A program made the position numbers and the translations under genes. 64,000 nucleotides of DNA. Source: Cupriavidus basilensis. GTDB taxonomy: Bacteria; Pseudomonadota; Gammaproteobacteria; Burkholderiales; Burkholderiaceae. The notes under the pieces were generated by a model. The model searched no databases. It saw nothing but the letters and a program-made list of their open reading frames with translations, and had not been told where the DNA came from. The DNA lies in contig NZ_CP062803.1 in NCBI RefSeq assembly GCF_008801925.2, forward strand, positions 930,001-994,000. The letters are read 5' to 3'. How positions within the stretch are numbered: position 1 is the first letter of the stretch; every line of letters begins with the position of its first letter. Shown here in pieces: positions 1 through 8,203 of the stretch.

Positions 1-1384
1 GCAGCGGGATGAACACCGCCACCAGCGAGACCGAGATCGACACGATGGTGAAGCTGATTTCCGCGGCGCCCTTGAGCGCGGCGTCCATCGGCGCCATGCC
101 GTCTTCGACGTGGCGATAAATGTTCTCCAGCATCACGATGGCATCGTCCACCACGAACCCCACCGCGATGGTGAGTGCCATCAGCGACAGGTTGTCGCGG
201 CTGTAGCCCAGCAGGTACATGCCGCCGGCGGTGCCCATCAGCGCCAGCGGCACGGTCACGCTCGGAATCACCGTGGCGGCCACGTTGCGCAGGAACACGA
301 AGATGATCATCACCACCAGCGCGATGGTGAGCACCAGCGTGAACTCCACATCGGCCACCGAGGCGCGGATGGTCTGGGTGCGGTCGGCCAGCGTGTTGAC
401 GTTGACGGTGGGGGGGATCGCGGCCTGCAGGTGCGGCAGCGCGGCGCGGATGCGGTCCACCGTCTCGATCACGTTGGCGCCCGGCTGCTTGGTGATGGCC
501 AGGATGATGGCGCGCCCGTTGTGGAAGGTGTTGTCCGCCGGCGCGGCGGCGCCGGCAAAGCCCCAGCCCGCCAGCTTGGCGTTTTCGGGCCCGTCCACCG
601 CCACGCCGACATCGCGCACGCGCACCGGCGCGCCGTTGCGGTAGGCCAGCACCATGTCGTTCCACGCTGCCGCCTTGGTGACCTGGTCGTTGGTGTAGAC
701 GTTGAAGGCCTTGGTGGCGCCATCGGTGCTGCCGGTGGGCTGGTTCACCGTGGTGGCGGCAATCACGCCGCGCAGGTCCTCCAGGCTCATGCCCATGGCC
801 GAGAGTTTCTGCGGATCTACCTGGATGCGCACCGACGGCTTTTGCTGGCCGCCAATATTGACCAGCCCGACGCCGGAGATCTGCGAGATCTGCTGCGCCA
901 GCACATTGTCGGCGAAGTCGTTGACCTCGGTCAGCGGCAACGTGTCGGACTGCACCGCCAGCACCAGGATCGGCGAGTCGGCCGGGTTGATCTTGCGGAA
1001 GGTCGGGGGCGTGGGGAGGTTGCCGGGCAATTGCCCGCTGGCGGCATTGATGGCGGCCTGCACGTCCACGGCGGCGGCATCGATGCTGCGGTTGAGGTCG
1101 AACTGCAGCGTGATCTGGGCGTTGCCCTGCGCGCTGGTCGACGTCATTTGCGTAAGCCCGCCGATCAGCGAGAACTGGCGCTCCAGCGGCTGGGCCACGT
1201 TTGACGCCATGGTCTCCGGGCTGGCGCCGGGCAAGTTCGCCGACACCTGGATGGTGGGGAAATCCACCTGCGGCAGCGGTGCGATAGGCAGCAGCGGCCA
1301 TGCGGCCACGCCGACCAGCAGCACGGCCAGGGCCAGTAGCGAGGTGCCGATCGGGCGCTTGATGAAGATCGCGGAAATGCTCAT
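1..1384 (-). CDS. RND-family multidrug efflux permease, partial (C-terminus outside window)
   Basis: Inner-membrane proton-driven pump of a tripartite efflux system. The 461 visible residues begin MSISAIFIKRPIGTSLL, the usual RND first transmembrane helix, and continue into the periplasmic porter region (PLPQVDFPTIQV, GASPETMASNV). The second transmembrane block follows (ALTIAVGFVVDDAIVMLENI), where VGFVVDDAIV is the RND proton-relay segment with paired aspartates. Most of the second half is missing at the window edge. The start codon overlaps the stop of the upstream membrane-fusion gene by four bases (ATGA), so translation is probably coupled. It resembles the MdtB/MuxB branch (heavy metal pumps usually differ in the relay region), but the substrate cannot be read from sequence. 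Confidence 0.93.
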   Translation of the reverse strand, partial: MSISAIFIKRPIGTSLLALAVLLVGVAAWPLLPIAPLPQVDFPTIQVSANLPGASPETMASNVAQPLERQFSLIGGLTQMTSTSAQGNAQITLQFDLNRSIDAAAVDVQAAINAASGQLPGNLPTPPTFRKINPADSPILVLAVQSDTLPLTEVNDFADNVLAQQISQISGVGLVNIGGQQKPSVRIQVDPQKLSAMGMSLEDLRGVIAATTVNQPTGSTDGATKAFNVYTNDQVTKAAAWNDMVLAYRNGAPVRVRDVGVAVDGPENAKLAGWGFAGAAAPADNTFHNGRAIILAITKQPGANVIETVDRIRAALPHLQAAIPPTVNVNTLADRTQTIRASVADVEFTLVLTIALVVMIIFVFLRNVAATVIPSVTVPLALMGTAGGMYLLGYSRDNLSLMALTIAVGFVVDDAIVMLENIYRHVEDGMAPMDAALKGAAEISFTIVSISVSLVAVFIPL

Positions 1385-2613
1385 GGCCGTGCGTTCCCGG
1401 CGCGGTTGGCCGGGGCACCGGCGGCTGGCGCGGAGGCGGGCGCTGCGCCGGCATCCGCGATGGTGGTGGCCGCGGCCGTCTCGTTGACGCGAGTGCCGGG
1501 CTTGAGCTTGTACTGCCCGTCCACCACGACCCGCTCGTCGACCGCCAGCCCCTTAGCCACGACGGCCTTGGCGTCCTGGGTCTCCGCCACCTCGATCGCG
1601 CGGGACGCAACCGTATGGTCCGCCTGCACCACATAGACATAGGTGCCGCTCTGGCCGCGTTGTACGGCGGCGGCAGGGATGGTCAGCGCCTGGTTGCGCT
1701 CGCCGAGCACCAGCCGCGCATTGACGTACTGGCCTGGCCACAGCGTGTGCGACGGATTGGGAAAGCGCCCTTTCAGCTGGATGGTGCCGGAGGTGGTGTC
1801 GATGGTGTTATTGAGCAGGATCAGCTTGCCTTGTCCCAGCAACTGGCCGCTGGCGCGTTCGCTGGCCTGCACCACGAGCGGCGCGCCGCTGGCCTGCATG
1901 GCGCCGTTGATGCGCTGGAATTCGCCGTCGGGCAGCGTGAACACCACGTCGATGGGGTCGATCTGGCGGATCACCACCAGGCCGTTGGCGTCGGCGGCGT
2001 GGACGATATTGCCCGGGTCGACCAGGCGCGCGCCAACGCGCCCGGACAGCGGCGCGGTGATGGTGGTGTAGTCGAGCTGCACGCGGGCAACGTTGACCAG
2101 CGCTTCGTCGGTCTTCACCGCGGCGGCCAGTTGCGCCACCTGCGCGCGCTGGGTATCCAGCGTCTGCTGCGTGGTGGCGTTTTCCTTGATGAGGCCCTCG
2201 TAGCGCTGCAGGTCGAGGCGCGCATTGGCGAGCTGCGCTTCGTCACGCGCCTTTTGCGCCATGGCCTGCTGCAGCTGCGCCTGGAACGTGCGCGGGTCGA
2301 TCTGCGCCAGCAACTGCCCGGCCTTGACGTCCTGGCCTTCGACAAAGCCGACGCGGTCGAGCTGGCCGTCCACGCGTGGCTTGACCGTCACCGTGGCCAT
2401 GGCCTGCACCGTGCCGACGCCGGACAGGCCGATCGGCACGTCTTCGCGCTTGACCTGCGCGCTGGTTACCGAGACAGCCGGCGCCGGCGGCGCCGCCCGG
2501 CGCGGCGCCACCATGCGCTTGAGCGGGCCGACTGCGAACCACACCACGGCTGCCAGCGTGAGCACGGCCAGGCCGATCAGGACGGGATTGCGGCGGGAGG
2601 ACTGAGTCGCCAT
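1381..2613 (-). CDS. RND efflux membrane-fusion (periplasmic adaptor) protein
   Basis: HlyD/MdtA-type adaptor linking the inner-membrane pump to the outer-membrane channel; 410 residues, normal for the family. It has one N-terminal signal anchor (NPVLIGLAVLTLAAVVWFAV) and no lipobox. A lipoyl/biotinyl half-motif follows (VDGQLDRVGFVEGQDVKAGQ), then a coiled-coil hairpin rich in Ala/Gln, then the beta-barrel (GARLVDPGNIV). The tail is Ala/Pro rich. The start chosen gives the anchor directly; the longer frame upstream has no signal sequence and runs into the GGGGATCC tandem repeat. It lies between the outer-membrane factor and the pump on the same strand, so the order is OMF-MFP-RND. Confidence 0.93.
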   Translation of the reverse strand: MATQSSRRNPVLIGLAVLTLAAVVWFAVGPLKRMVAPRRAAPPAPAVSVTSAQVKREDVPIGLSGVGTVQAMATVTVKPRVDGQLDRVGFVEGQDVKAGQLLAQIDPRTFQAQLQQAMAQKARDEAQLANARLDLQRYEGLIKENATTQQTLDTQRAQVAQLAAAVKTDEALVNVARVQLDYTTITAPLSGRVGARLVDPGNIVHAADANGLVVIRQIDPIDVVFTLPDGEFQRINGAMQASGAPLVVQASERASGQLLGQGKLILLNNTIDTTSGTIQLKGRFPNPSHTLWPGQYVNARLVLGERNQALTIPAAAVQRGQSGTYVYVVQADHTVASRAIEVAETQDAKAVVAKGLAVDERVVVDGQYKLKPGTRVNETAAATTIADAGAAPASAPAAGAPANRAGNARP

Positions 2614-2664
2614 GGATTGCCTTGGAAGTGGTGTGCCGATGTGGATCGGGCTATCGGGGAATTG

Positions 2665-2695
2665 GGGGATCCGGGGATCCGGGGATCCGGGGATC
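2665..2695. repeat. Short tandem repeat, unit GGGGATCC
   Basis: Almost four copies of the 8-bp unit GGGGATCC lie in the 88-bp gap between the outer-membrane factor and the adaptor gene. Slippage here would change the spacing between two cotranscribed genes. Confidence 0.85.
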
Positions 2696-2701
2696 AAGAG
2701 A

Positions 2702-4135
2702 TCACGGTTGCGCCAGCGCATCGCTTTGCCAGCCGCCGCCGATCGCCTTGACCAGCGCCACGCTGGCGGCAAGCTCCCGGCCACGCAACTGGATCGCGGT
2801 CCGTTCGTTAGACAAGGAAAGGGCCTGTGCCGTTACCACCGAGAGGTAGGAAGCCGTGCCAGCGCGGTATTGCGCCAGGCTCACGCGCTCGGCCACGCGG
2901 GCGGCGTCCACCGCCTGGTCCTGCACCACCACTTCCTGGTCGAGCACGCGCAGCGCCGAGAGGTTGTCTTCCACCTCCTGCATGCCGCTGAGCACGGTTT
3001 GCCGGTACGCCGCCACCGCCCCGTCGTAGGCCGCCACGGCCTGGTCGTTTTGCGCGTTGCGCAACCCGCCGTCGAAGATGGTGCCGGCCAGCGCCGCGCC
3101 CAGCGACCACACCCGGCCGGGCGGCCCGAACCAGTTGGCCAGGCTGCCGCTGCTGGCGCCGCCCACCGCGGAGAGCACCAGCGACGGGAAGTACGCAGCG
3201 CGCGCCACGCCGATATTGGCATTGGCCGCCGCCATGCGGCGCTCGGCCGCCGAGATGTCGGGGCGGCGCTCGAGCAGCGCTGAAGGCAGCCCCGGCGGCA
3301 CCGCCAGCGGGCGCATCGAAAATGCCTCTGGCGCCAGCGTGAACTCGGCTGGGGCGCGCCCCAGCAGCACGGCGATGGCATGCTCCAGCTGGTTGCGCTG
3401 CACGTCCAGGTCGATCGCCTGCGCTTGCGCCGCATTCAGCGTGACCTGCGCCAGCGCCACGTCGGCCGAGGTAGCCACGCCTGCGCGGAACTGGCTCTGG
3501 GTCAGTTTGAGCGATTCTTCATACGCGGCCAGGGTGCGGGCATACAGCGCCTTGAGCACATCGGTGACACGCAACTGGATATAGTCCTGCACCAGCTCGC
3601 CCTGGATCGTCAGGCGCGCGGCGGCAAGGTCGGCGGCACTGGCCTGCGCGTTGTCGCGGGCCGCTTCGATGCTGCGTCGCACCTGGCCCCACAGGTCGAT
3701 CTCCCAGCTGGCATCGAGGTTGGCCACATGGGTGTTGGACACCGCCTGAATGCCCAGCGTGTTGGTGCGCGCACGCCCCACGCCCACGCCGGCGCCGAGC
3801 GTGGGAAACAAGGCGGAGCGCGCCGCCTGCGCCAGCGCGCGGGATTGCCGGTACTGGGCCTCGGCCTGGCGCAGGCTCTGGTTGGCTGCATTGGCTTGCC
3901 CCACCAGCTCATTCAGGCGGGCATCGTCGAAGCCCACCCACCAGGCCTGGGTCAGATCCACCGGGCGAGGCTCGGCGATCTTCCATTGATGATCGTCCGG
4001 CACGGCCTCGCGATACGCGGCGGGGGTCTCGACCGGGGCGCGCTGATAGTCCGGCCCGACCGCGCAGCCACCCATCCAGGCAGACACCAGGGCGAGGCAG
4101 AGCAGGCGCGGCGAGAGCAAACGCGCGGCGTTCAT
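2702..4135 (-). CDS. RND efflux outer-membrane factor, NodT-family lipoprotein
   Basis: TolC-like channel lipoprotein completing the efflux system; 477 residues. The signal peptide ends in a lipobox (LVSAWMGGC), followed by the family signature AVGPDYQRAPVETPAAYR. Two OEP repeats are visible, with the typical motif ERRPDISAAERRMAAANAN in the middle. The start at 4135 gives a proper lipoprotein signal; the frame extends further upstream without one. It is the first gene of the operon, an order less common than MFP-RND-OMF but seen in Burkholderiaceae. A substrate is not indicated, and no divergent regulator of a typical efflux type (TetR, LysR) adjoins it; the nearest upstream gene is the ArsR-like one at 4737. 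Confidence 0.92.
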   Translation of the reverse strand: MNAARLLSPRLLCLALVSAWMGGCAVGPDYQRAPVETPAAYREAVPDDHQWKIAEPRPVDLTQAWWVGFDDARLNELVGQANAANQSLRQAEAQYRQSRALAQAARSALFPTLGAGVGVGRARTNTLGIQAVSNTHVANLDASWEIDLWGQVRRSIEAARDNAQASAADLAAARLTIQGELVQDYIQLRVTDVLKALYARTLAAYEESLKLTQSQFRAGVATSADVALAQVTLNAAQAQAIDLDVQRNQLEHAIAVLLGRAPAEFTLAPEAFSMRPLAVPPGLPSALLERRPDISAAERRMAAANANIGVARAAYFPSLVLSAVGGASSGSLANWFGPPGRVWSLGAALAGTIFDGGLRNAQNDQAVAAYDGAVAAYRQTVLSGMQEVEDNLSALRVLDQEVVVQDQAVDAARVAERVSLAQYRAGTASYLSVVTAQALSLSNERTAIQLRGRELAASVALVKAIGGGWQSDALAQP

Positions 4136-4736
4136 GAAGGCGAGAAGCAAGCGATAGTCATGACAGACTTTTGTGGGGCAATGCCGTTGTTTGTCGTTTC
4201 CTGCCCGGGCTGCCGGGTTGGTTTCCGCACGTATGCACGCCGGGCGCGCGGCGTCGCGCAGGCGGCTCATATGGCAAGGATAGTGCGGCGCGGGAATGTG
4301 TGAAACGCGCTGCGCATTACTGAATATTTCAGTTGCTTACGCCGGTGCGGTGGGTGACCCGATGGTTTGCGCCGGCAAGTGGAGCGCGTCATACATCCGC
4401 GGATGCGGCATCCGGCGGGCGCGCGTGCCTGTTACGGTATCTTGCAGGGGGTGGATGCGGCGTTGTGCGGCGCGTCAAAGGGCGAGTGAACGCCAGCGCC
4501 GCAGTGCGCACCCCGGCGCCGCGTGAGCCGCCACGGGCGGGCTGCCGCAGCCTGTTGTAATCTTGTGTAATTGTGCGCCAGCGAGCCCCGGCGGGTTGCA
4601 TTTGCTGCGCCTGCCGCGTAGAAAGTAGGTGTCAGGCGGTCGCGGCGGAAGGGCTGCGGCAATTCGTACGGCCGGCCGACGCATATCGACGCATATAACG
4701 ACATGACATCTGGACGACGAGCGGGAAGGCGTGGCC
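4136..4736. other. Divergent intergenic region, about 600 bp
   Basis: It lies between the efflux operon (leftward) and the ArsR-like gene (rightward). Short open frames exist on both strands, but none has a ribosome site plus recognisable composition. A TTGTAAT/TGTAAT near-repeat at 4556-4571 is the only AT-rich patch. It presumably holds both promoters; no convincing -35/-10 pair was found. Confidence 0.4.
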
Positions 4737-5024
4737 ATGGAGACCGATCAAGAAAGCACCCTGACGTACGCGCTGCTGACAGTGCCAGCGCGTGCCGCCA
4801 TCTGCCGCGCGCTGCTGGAGGCGGGCGAAGCTGGCATGCCGGCGTTCGACCTGGCTGGCGTCGCCGGGCTGAGCCTGCCGCGCGCCAGCCACCATTTCAA
4901 TGAACTGATGCAGGCCGATGTGCTGGCCCTGGTCGTGCGCGACCGGCAGGTGATCTATGTGCTCAAGGCCCGCCGCGCGGTGAGCCTGGCGCTGGAGTAT
5001 CTCGACAGCAGCGGGTTGTTGTAG
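4737..5024 (+). CDS. ArsR-like winged-helix transcriptional regulator
   Basis: Small DNA-binding regulator of 95 residues, the usual length for ArsR/SmtB proteins. The body follows the winged-helix pattern: helix LTVPARAAICRALLEAG, recognition region VAGLSLPRASHHFNELMQAD, then a beta-wing VLALVVRDRQVIYVLKA. There is no clear metal-binding Cys pair, so it may be a metal-independent member. The ATG at 4737 is preferred over GTG 4731 because the GGAAGG ribosome site sits 8 bases from the ATG and only 2 from the GTG. It is divergent from the efflux operon, and a regulatory link to that operon is possible but not shown. Confidence 0.75.
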   Translation: METDQESTLTYALLTVPARAAICRALLEAGEAGMPAFDLAGVAGLSLPRASHHFNELMQADVLALVVRDRQVIYVLKARRAVSLALEYLDSSGLL

Positions 5025-5080
5025 GCCGCCGGCCGGCATGGCTGCCGCGCCGGGGCTGTTAAAATGCGCGCCTGCGCGCC

Positions 5081-5117
5081 AAGGGCCTCCTGTTGTCCGG
5101 GTGGCCCTTTTCGTTTT
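5081..5117 (+). terminator. Probable intrinsic terminator after the ArsR-like gene
   Basis: AAGGGCC pairs with GGCCCTT across a 15-nt loop and is followed by TTCGTTTT. It lies 57 bp after the ArsR-like stop and 31 bp before the oxygenase start, so it could instead act as a leader hairpin for the latter. Confidence 0.5.
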
Positions 5118-5147
5118 GACGGTTCCCCAGCAAGAAATCTCCCACCC

Positions 5148-5756
5148 ATGTCAGCCCTGGAACGTTTGTTTGTTGCCCTGGAAGAGCACGGTTGGGCAGT
5201 GTCCGACGACCTCATCGACACCACGCTGGCGGCGCGGCTGCATGCCGAGAGCCGCGCGGCGTGGGAGGCCGGCCTGTTCCATCCGGCCCGCATCGGGCGG
5301 GGCGAAGCCACCGCCCGCGACGCGGGCATTCGCGGCGATTCGATCCTGTGGCTCGACGACGCGCCCGCCGGCGCGGCCAGGGCGGATTTCCAGGCCTGGG
5401 CCGCGGGCTTGCGCGAGGCCTTGAACGAGCGCTACTTCCTGGGCTTGAAGCGTGAGGAATTCCACTTCTCGCACTATCCGGTCGGCACCGCCTACAAGAA
5501 GCACGTGGACCAGCATCGCGCGACCCTGCATCGCAAGATTTCGCTGGTGCTCTACCTCAATCCTGAATGGAGCGAGCGTGATGGCGGCGAACTTGCGCTC
5601 TACGGGCAGGACGACGGCGCCACCGAGTTGCACCGCGTGCTGCCGCAGCGCGCGCGGCTGGCCGTGTTTCGCAGCGACCTCGTTCCGCATGAAGTATTGC
5701 CCTGCCACAAGACGCGCTGGGCACTCACCGGCTGGTTCCGTACCGATCAGGCCTGA
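5148..5756 (+). CDS. 2-oxoglutarate/Fe(II)-dependent oxygenase (prolyl-4-hydroxylase-like)
   Basis: Predicted non-haem iron dioxygenase of 202 residues. The double-stranded beta-helix carries the facial triad H119-x-D121 (KKHVDQH) and H181 (LVPHEVLP), and R190 nine residues later is the likely 2-oxoglutarate ligand (TRWALTGWFR). The segment SLVLYLNPEW followed by DGGEL is typical of P4Hc domains. The N-terminal part is a helical cap of about 100 residues. The ATG at 5148 starts at the conserved length; the longer frame upstream runs through a hairpin. The substrate is unknown; related bacterial proteins are usually annotated only as SM-20/P4H-like. Confidence 0.85.
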   Translation: MSALERLFVALEEHGWAVSDDLIDTTLAARLHAESRAAWEAGLFHPARIGRGEATARDAGIRGDSILWLDDAPAGAARADFQAWAAGLREALNERYFLGLKREEFHFSHYPVGTAYKKHVDQHRATLHRKISLVLYLNPEWSERDGGELALYGQDDGATELHRVLPQRARLAVFRSDLVPHEVLPCHKTRWALTGWFRTDQA

Positions 5757-5787
5757 ACCTCCTGAACCCCCTGAGCCGCCTGAGCGG
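5752..5787. repeat. Four degenerate 9-bp tandem repeats, CCTGARCCN
   Basis: The units are cctgaacct, cctgaaccc, cctgagccg and cctgagcgg. They begin inside the stop region of the oxygenase gene and run into the gap before the Crp/Fnr gene. Confidence 0.75.
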
Positions 5788-5822
5788 CATCAGCAGCGTA
5801 ACCAGCAACCCGGGGAAAAGGC

Positions 5823-6545
5823 ATGAGCACACGACCGCAGCCGCACGAAGACGACACCGCCGCTGGACAGTTTTCGGCCGAGCTCGAAGCACTGCTCCGG
5901 TCGCATGCCATGCGGCGGCAACTGGTCAAGGGTGAGGTGCTGTTTACCTACGGCTCCAACCCGGACGCGCTCTTCTGCGTCGAGCGCGGCGCCATCAAGG
6001 TCAGCAGCACGGCGCAGAACGGGCGCGAGGCCGTGGTCAGCCTGTTGGAGCCCGGTCAGTGGTTCGGGGAGGTCTCGCTCTTCATCGACGCACATCGCGT
6101 GTACGACACGCGCGCCGCACAGGCTAGCGAACTGTTGGTGATTCCCGCCGCCACCTTCCATGCGCTTGTCGCGCGCGAGCCGCGCTGGCTGATGGAGTTC
6201 ACGCAACTGATCTGCCGGCGCTACCGCAGCGCACTGGAGTGGATCGACGAGGTGATCCTGATGCCGTTCCCGGTGCGGCTGGCGCGGCGCCTGCTTGCCG
6301 TCGAGCATGCGCACGCGCTGTCCACCCGTGGCATGCCGGGTGTGCGGGCATCCGGCGCTCCCGCCGCGCTCAAGCTCTCCCAGGAAGACCTGGGCCATAT
6401 GCTTGGCGTGTCCCGCCAGAGCGTCAACCGGCAGCTCAAGGACTGGGAGAAGCAGGGCGTGCTGCGCCTGGAATACGGGCGCCTGACGTTATCCGACAAG
6501 GCGGCGCTGCAGGCCATCGCCAGCGAGTCCGCGCCTGGCACGTAG
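5823..6545 (+). CDS. Crp/Fnr-family transcriptional regulator
   Basis: Global-type regulator of 240 residues. An N-terminal cyclic-nucleotide-binding-like beta-roll spans about 30-120 (GEVLFTYGSNPDALFCVERG, EPGQWFGEVSLF). A dimer helix follows at about 125-160, then a C-terminal winged helix at 185-214 (LSQEDLGHMLGVSRQSVNRQ). The beta-roll lacks the Cys cluster of Fnr and the full cAMP phosphate-binding signature, so the ligand is uncertain. A purine-rich GGGGAAAAGG site precedes the ATG. It stands alone between the oxygenase and the histone-like gene; no target operator was identified nearby. Confidence 0.9.
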   Translation: MSTRPQPHEDDTAAGQFSAELEALLRSHAMRRQLVKGEVLFTYGSNPDALFCVERGAIKVSSTAQNGREAVVSLLEPGQWFGEVSLFIDAHRVYDTRAAQASELLVIPAATFHALVAREPRWLMEFTQLICRRYRSALEWIDEVILMPFPVRLARRLLAVEHAHALSTRGMPGVRASGAPAALKLSQEDLGHMLGVSRQSVNRQLKDWEKQGVLRLEYGRLTLSDKAALQAIASESAPGT

Positions 6546-6743
6546 CGTGGCAGCTTGCGCTTCGTCGCAAGAATGAAATAACCGGCGGCTATGATCGTGG
6601 CGGGGCCGGCGGATACTTCTCCCTTCGCGGGGATGGCAGGTTTTTTGACGAAATCCGTGTCTGCATGGCCCCGTCCCGCTTGACGGCGATGGCTGCTTCC
6701 TGCCTTTCCTCCTTTTGTCCCTTTCGCGCCGCCGGCGAAAATC

Positions 6744-6792
6744 AACGATATTAACGATATATACTGTTTTGATACCACTGCGATCAAAACAG
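6744..6792 (+). promoter_or_regulatory. Probable promoter/operator of the histone-tailed RHH-like gene
   Basis: Two direct copies of AACGATAT (6744-6751, 6753-6760) run into a -10-like TATACT at 6760-6765. A perfect 10-bp inverted repeat, CTGTTTTGAT (6764-6773) and ATCAAAACAG (6783-6792), follows across a 9-nt spacer and touches the AGGAGGA ribosome site. A protein bound here would cover the transcription start and the ribosome site, which suggests autoregulation. The repeats are read directly; the role is inferred. Confidence 0.65.
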
Positions 6793-6800
6793 GAGGATGC

Positions 6801-7253
6801 ATGGCAACGGTTTCGAATGGGCGCACGCGTGCGCCCGCGCCCGCCGCGGCGCAGAAAAAGGCAGCCGCCGCAGTGAAGCCGCCGGTCACGCACGCCGGTA
6901 AGGCGCAGAGGGCAGGCAAGGCGGCCAAGGCTGAAGCGGTCAAGACCGTGCCTGCCGCACCGAAGGTCGGGAAAGCAGAGAAGGTTGAGAAGGCACAGAA
7001 GCCTGCCAAGGCCAAGGTCGTGCGCGACAGCTTCACCATGCCGGAGTGGGACTATGCCAAGCTGGCGGAACTTAAGCGGCGCTGCCTGAACGGCGGCGCG
7101 CACGTGAAGAAGAGCGAGTTGCTACGCGCCGGGCTCAAGATGCTGGAGTCGCTGCCGGAGCGGCAGTTGCTGGCCGTTGTGGCCCAGGTCGAGACCGTCA
7201 AGACGGGCCGGCCCGCCAAGCGCAAGGCGCGCGACGCGGCTTCCGGGCAGTAA
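6801..7253 (+). CDS. Histone-H1-like Lys/Ala-rich tail fused to a ribbon-helix-helix-like domain
   Basis: Protein of 150 residues with two parts. Residues 1-74 are a disordered tail of Ala, Lys and Pro with AKAEAV, KVGKAEKVEK and KPAKAK motifs, like bacterial H1 homologues. Residues 76-120 read as a ribbon-helix-helix unit: strand DSFTMPE, helix YAKLAELKRRCLNG, turn, helix KKSELLRAGLKMLESL. The C-terminus is basic again (GRPAKRKARDA). It is probably a DNA-binding, nucleoid-associated protein. A strong AGGAGGA ribosome site precedes the ATG, and a perfect inverted repeat overlaps the presumed promoter, as expected of self-controlled RHH proteins. The exact family could not be named. Confidence 0.75.
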   Translation: MATVSNGRTRAPAPAAAQKKAAAAVKPPVTHAGKAQRAGKAAKAEAVKTVPAAPKVGKAEKVEKAQKPAKAKVVRDSFTMPEWDYAKLAELKRRCLNGGAHVKKSELLRAGLKMLESLPERQLLAVVAQVETVKTGRPAKRKARDAASGQ

Positions 7254-7725
7254 AGCCGCGGCGTACATTGCGTGGCACCAGGATGGATTCCGTCCAGGTG
7301 CGCGCCGTATTTTGCGGGTTTCATGAATAGTTGATGACAGCCTCAACCATCCGCCGATTCGGTCGTTAAGATGGGCAGGGCTTACCAATCCTGAAGCCGG
7401 ACCGACCAGGCGCTGCCTTGCCGGTCCGCCGCTTTTCAAAGCCTTCACCGTTTCTTGCCGGCGCCATCGTCATCCGCAGAATGAGTCTCTTCAGGCCATC
7501 TTTCTGGTGCCCGTTTTCCGTGTTCGCCGTCGTCACGGTGCCGCTGGCCGAGCCACCGCGGGAACGGCCTCCGGGCGATACGTCCGCGCGCCGTGAAGCG
7601 AATCCCGATGCGCGGCGAGACCTCCTCACGGTGCCCACGCCTGCGGTCCGCTAGCCTGGCCGCAGCTGCCCTGGCGAGGCATCGTTTCGTTGCGCCGCAA
7701 GGCAACTCATGGCCCGCTATCTATC
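7254..7725. other. Intergenic region without a supported gene
   Basis: About 470 bp between the histone-like gene and the zinc-ribbon gene's promoter. Short overlapping frames exist on both strands, but they are Arg/Pro/Ser-rich, lack ribosome sites and look non-coding. No terminator with a T-run was seen. Confidence 0.4.
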
Positions 7726-7769
7726 TGGAAAAGGCTCGCAAAGCGCCTATAATCATGGTGCATTGCACC
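7726..7769 (+). promoter_or_regulatory. Candidate promoter with a palindromic operator upstream of the zinc-ribbon gene
   Basis: TGGAAA (7726-7731), 16 bp, then a perfect TATAAT (7748-7753). Immediately downstream is the palindrome GGTGCA-T-TGCACC (7757-7769), placed over the expected transcription start. This is the layout of a repressor-controlled promoter. The binding protein is unknown; the half-site resembles NtrC-type TGCACC elements, but with inverted polarity. Confidence 0.5.
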
Positions 7770-7835
7770 AATTTTCCTGTTGCCATCCTGCTGTGCCGGA
7801 TGGAACCATGCCCCCTGTCAACCTGAGGTAAATCC

Positions 7836-8051
7836 ATGTCGCCGTGTGAGCGATGCAAGCGCCAGGCCGGCAGGCCAGGACACCTGCCGCCGCACGAGGA
7901 TCTTGTGGCCGCGCGCGCCAATGCGCGGGTCCGGGACGGCGCCGCCTATGCCTACCGCTGCCGCCAGTGCGGCTGCACGCTGGTGCTGCGCAGTCCCAGC
8001 CGGGAAGTGCCTGACTACTGGGCCTTGGAGGGGCGGGCGCCTTCCGCCTGA
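7836..8051 (+). CDS. Small zinc-ribbon-like conserved hypothetical protein
   Basis: Protein of 71 residues with two cysteine knuckles, C4-x2-C7 (SPCERCKRQ) and C42-x2-C45-x-C47 (YRCRQCGCTLVL), a pattern that binds zinc or iron in many small proteins. A GAGGTAA ribosome site sits 8 bases before the ATG, and a promoter with a perfect TATAAT lies about 85 bp upstream, so expression is likely. No enzymatic motif is present. It could be a nucleic-acid-binding or redox-sensing mini-protein; no function is claimed. Confidence 0.7.
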   Translation: MSPCERCKRQAGRPGHLPPHEDLVAARANARVRDGAAYAYRCRQCGCTLVLRSPSREVPDYWALEGRAPSA

Positions 8052-8203
8052 CGTTGACGGGATGCCGGCCCGCCGCAGGCGAACGCGCTATTGTTGCCGC
8101 CACACTGGCGTGCCATCATCGCGCAGCCGCCTGCGACTTGCCTGGCTGCGCCGAATCCGACATCTCCCAAACATAACGTCAGCTACGTCAGCAAATTCCC
8201 CGG

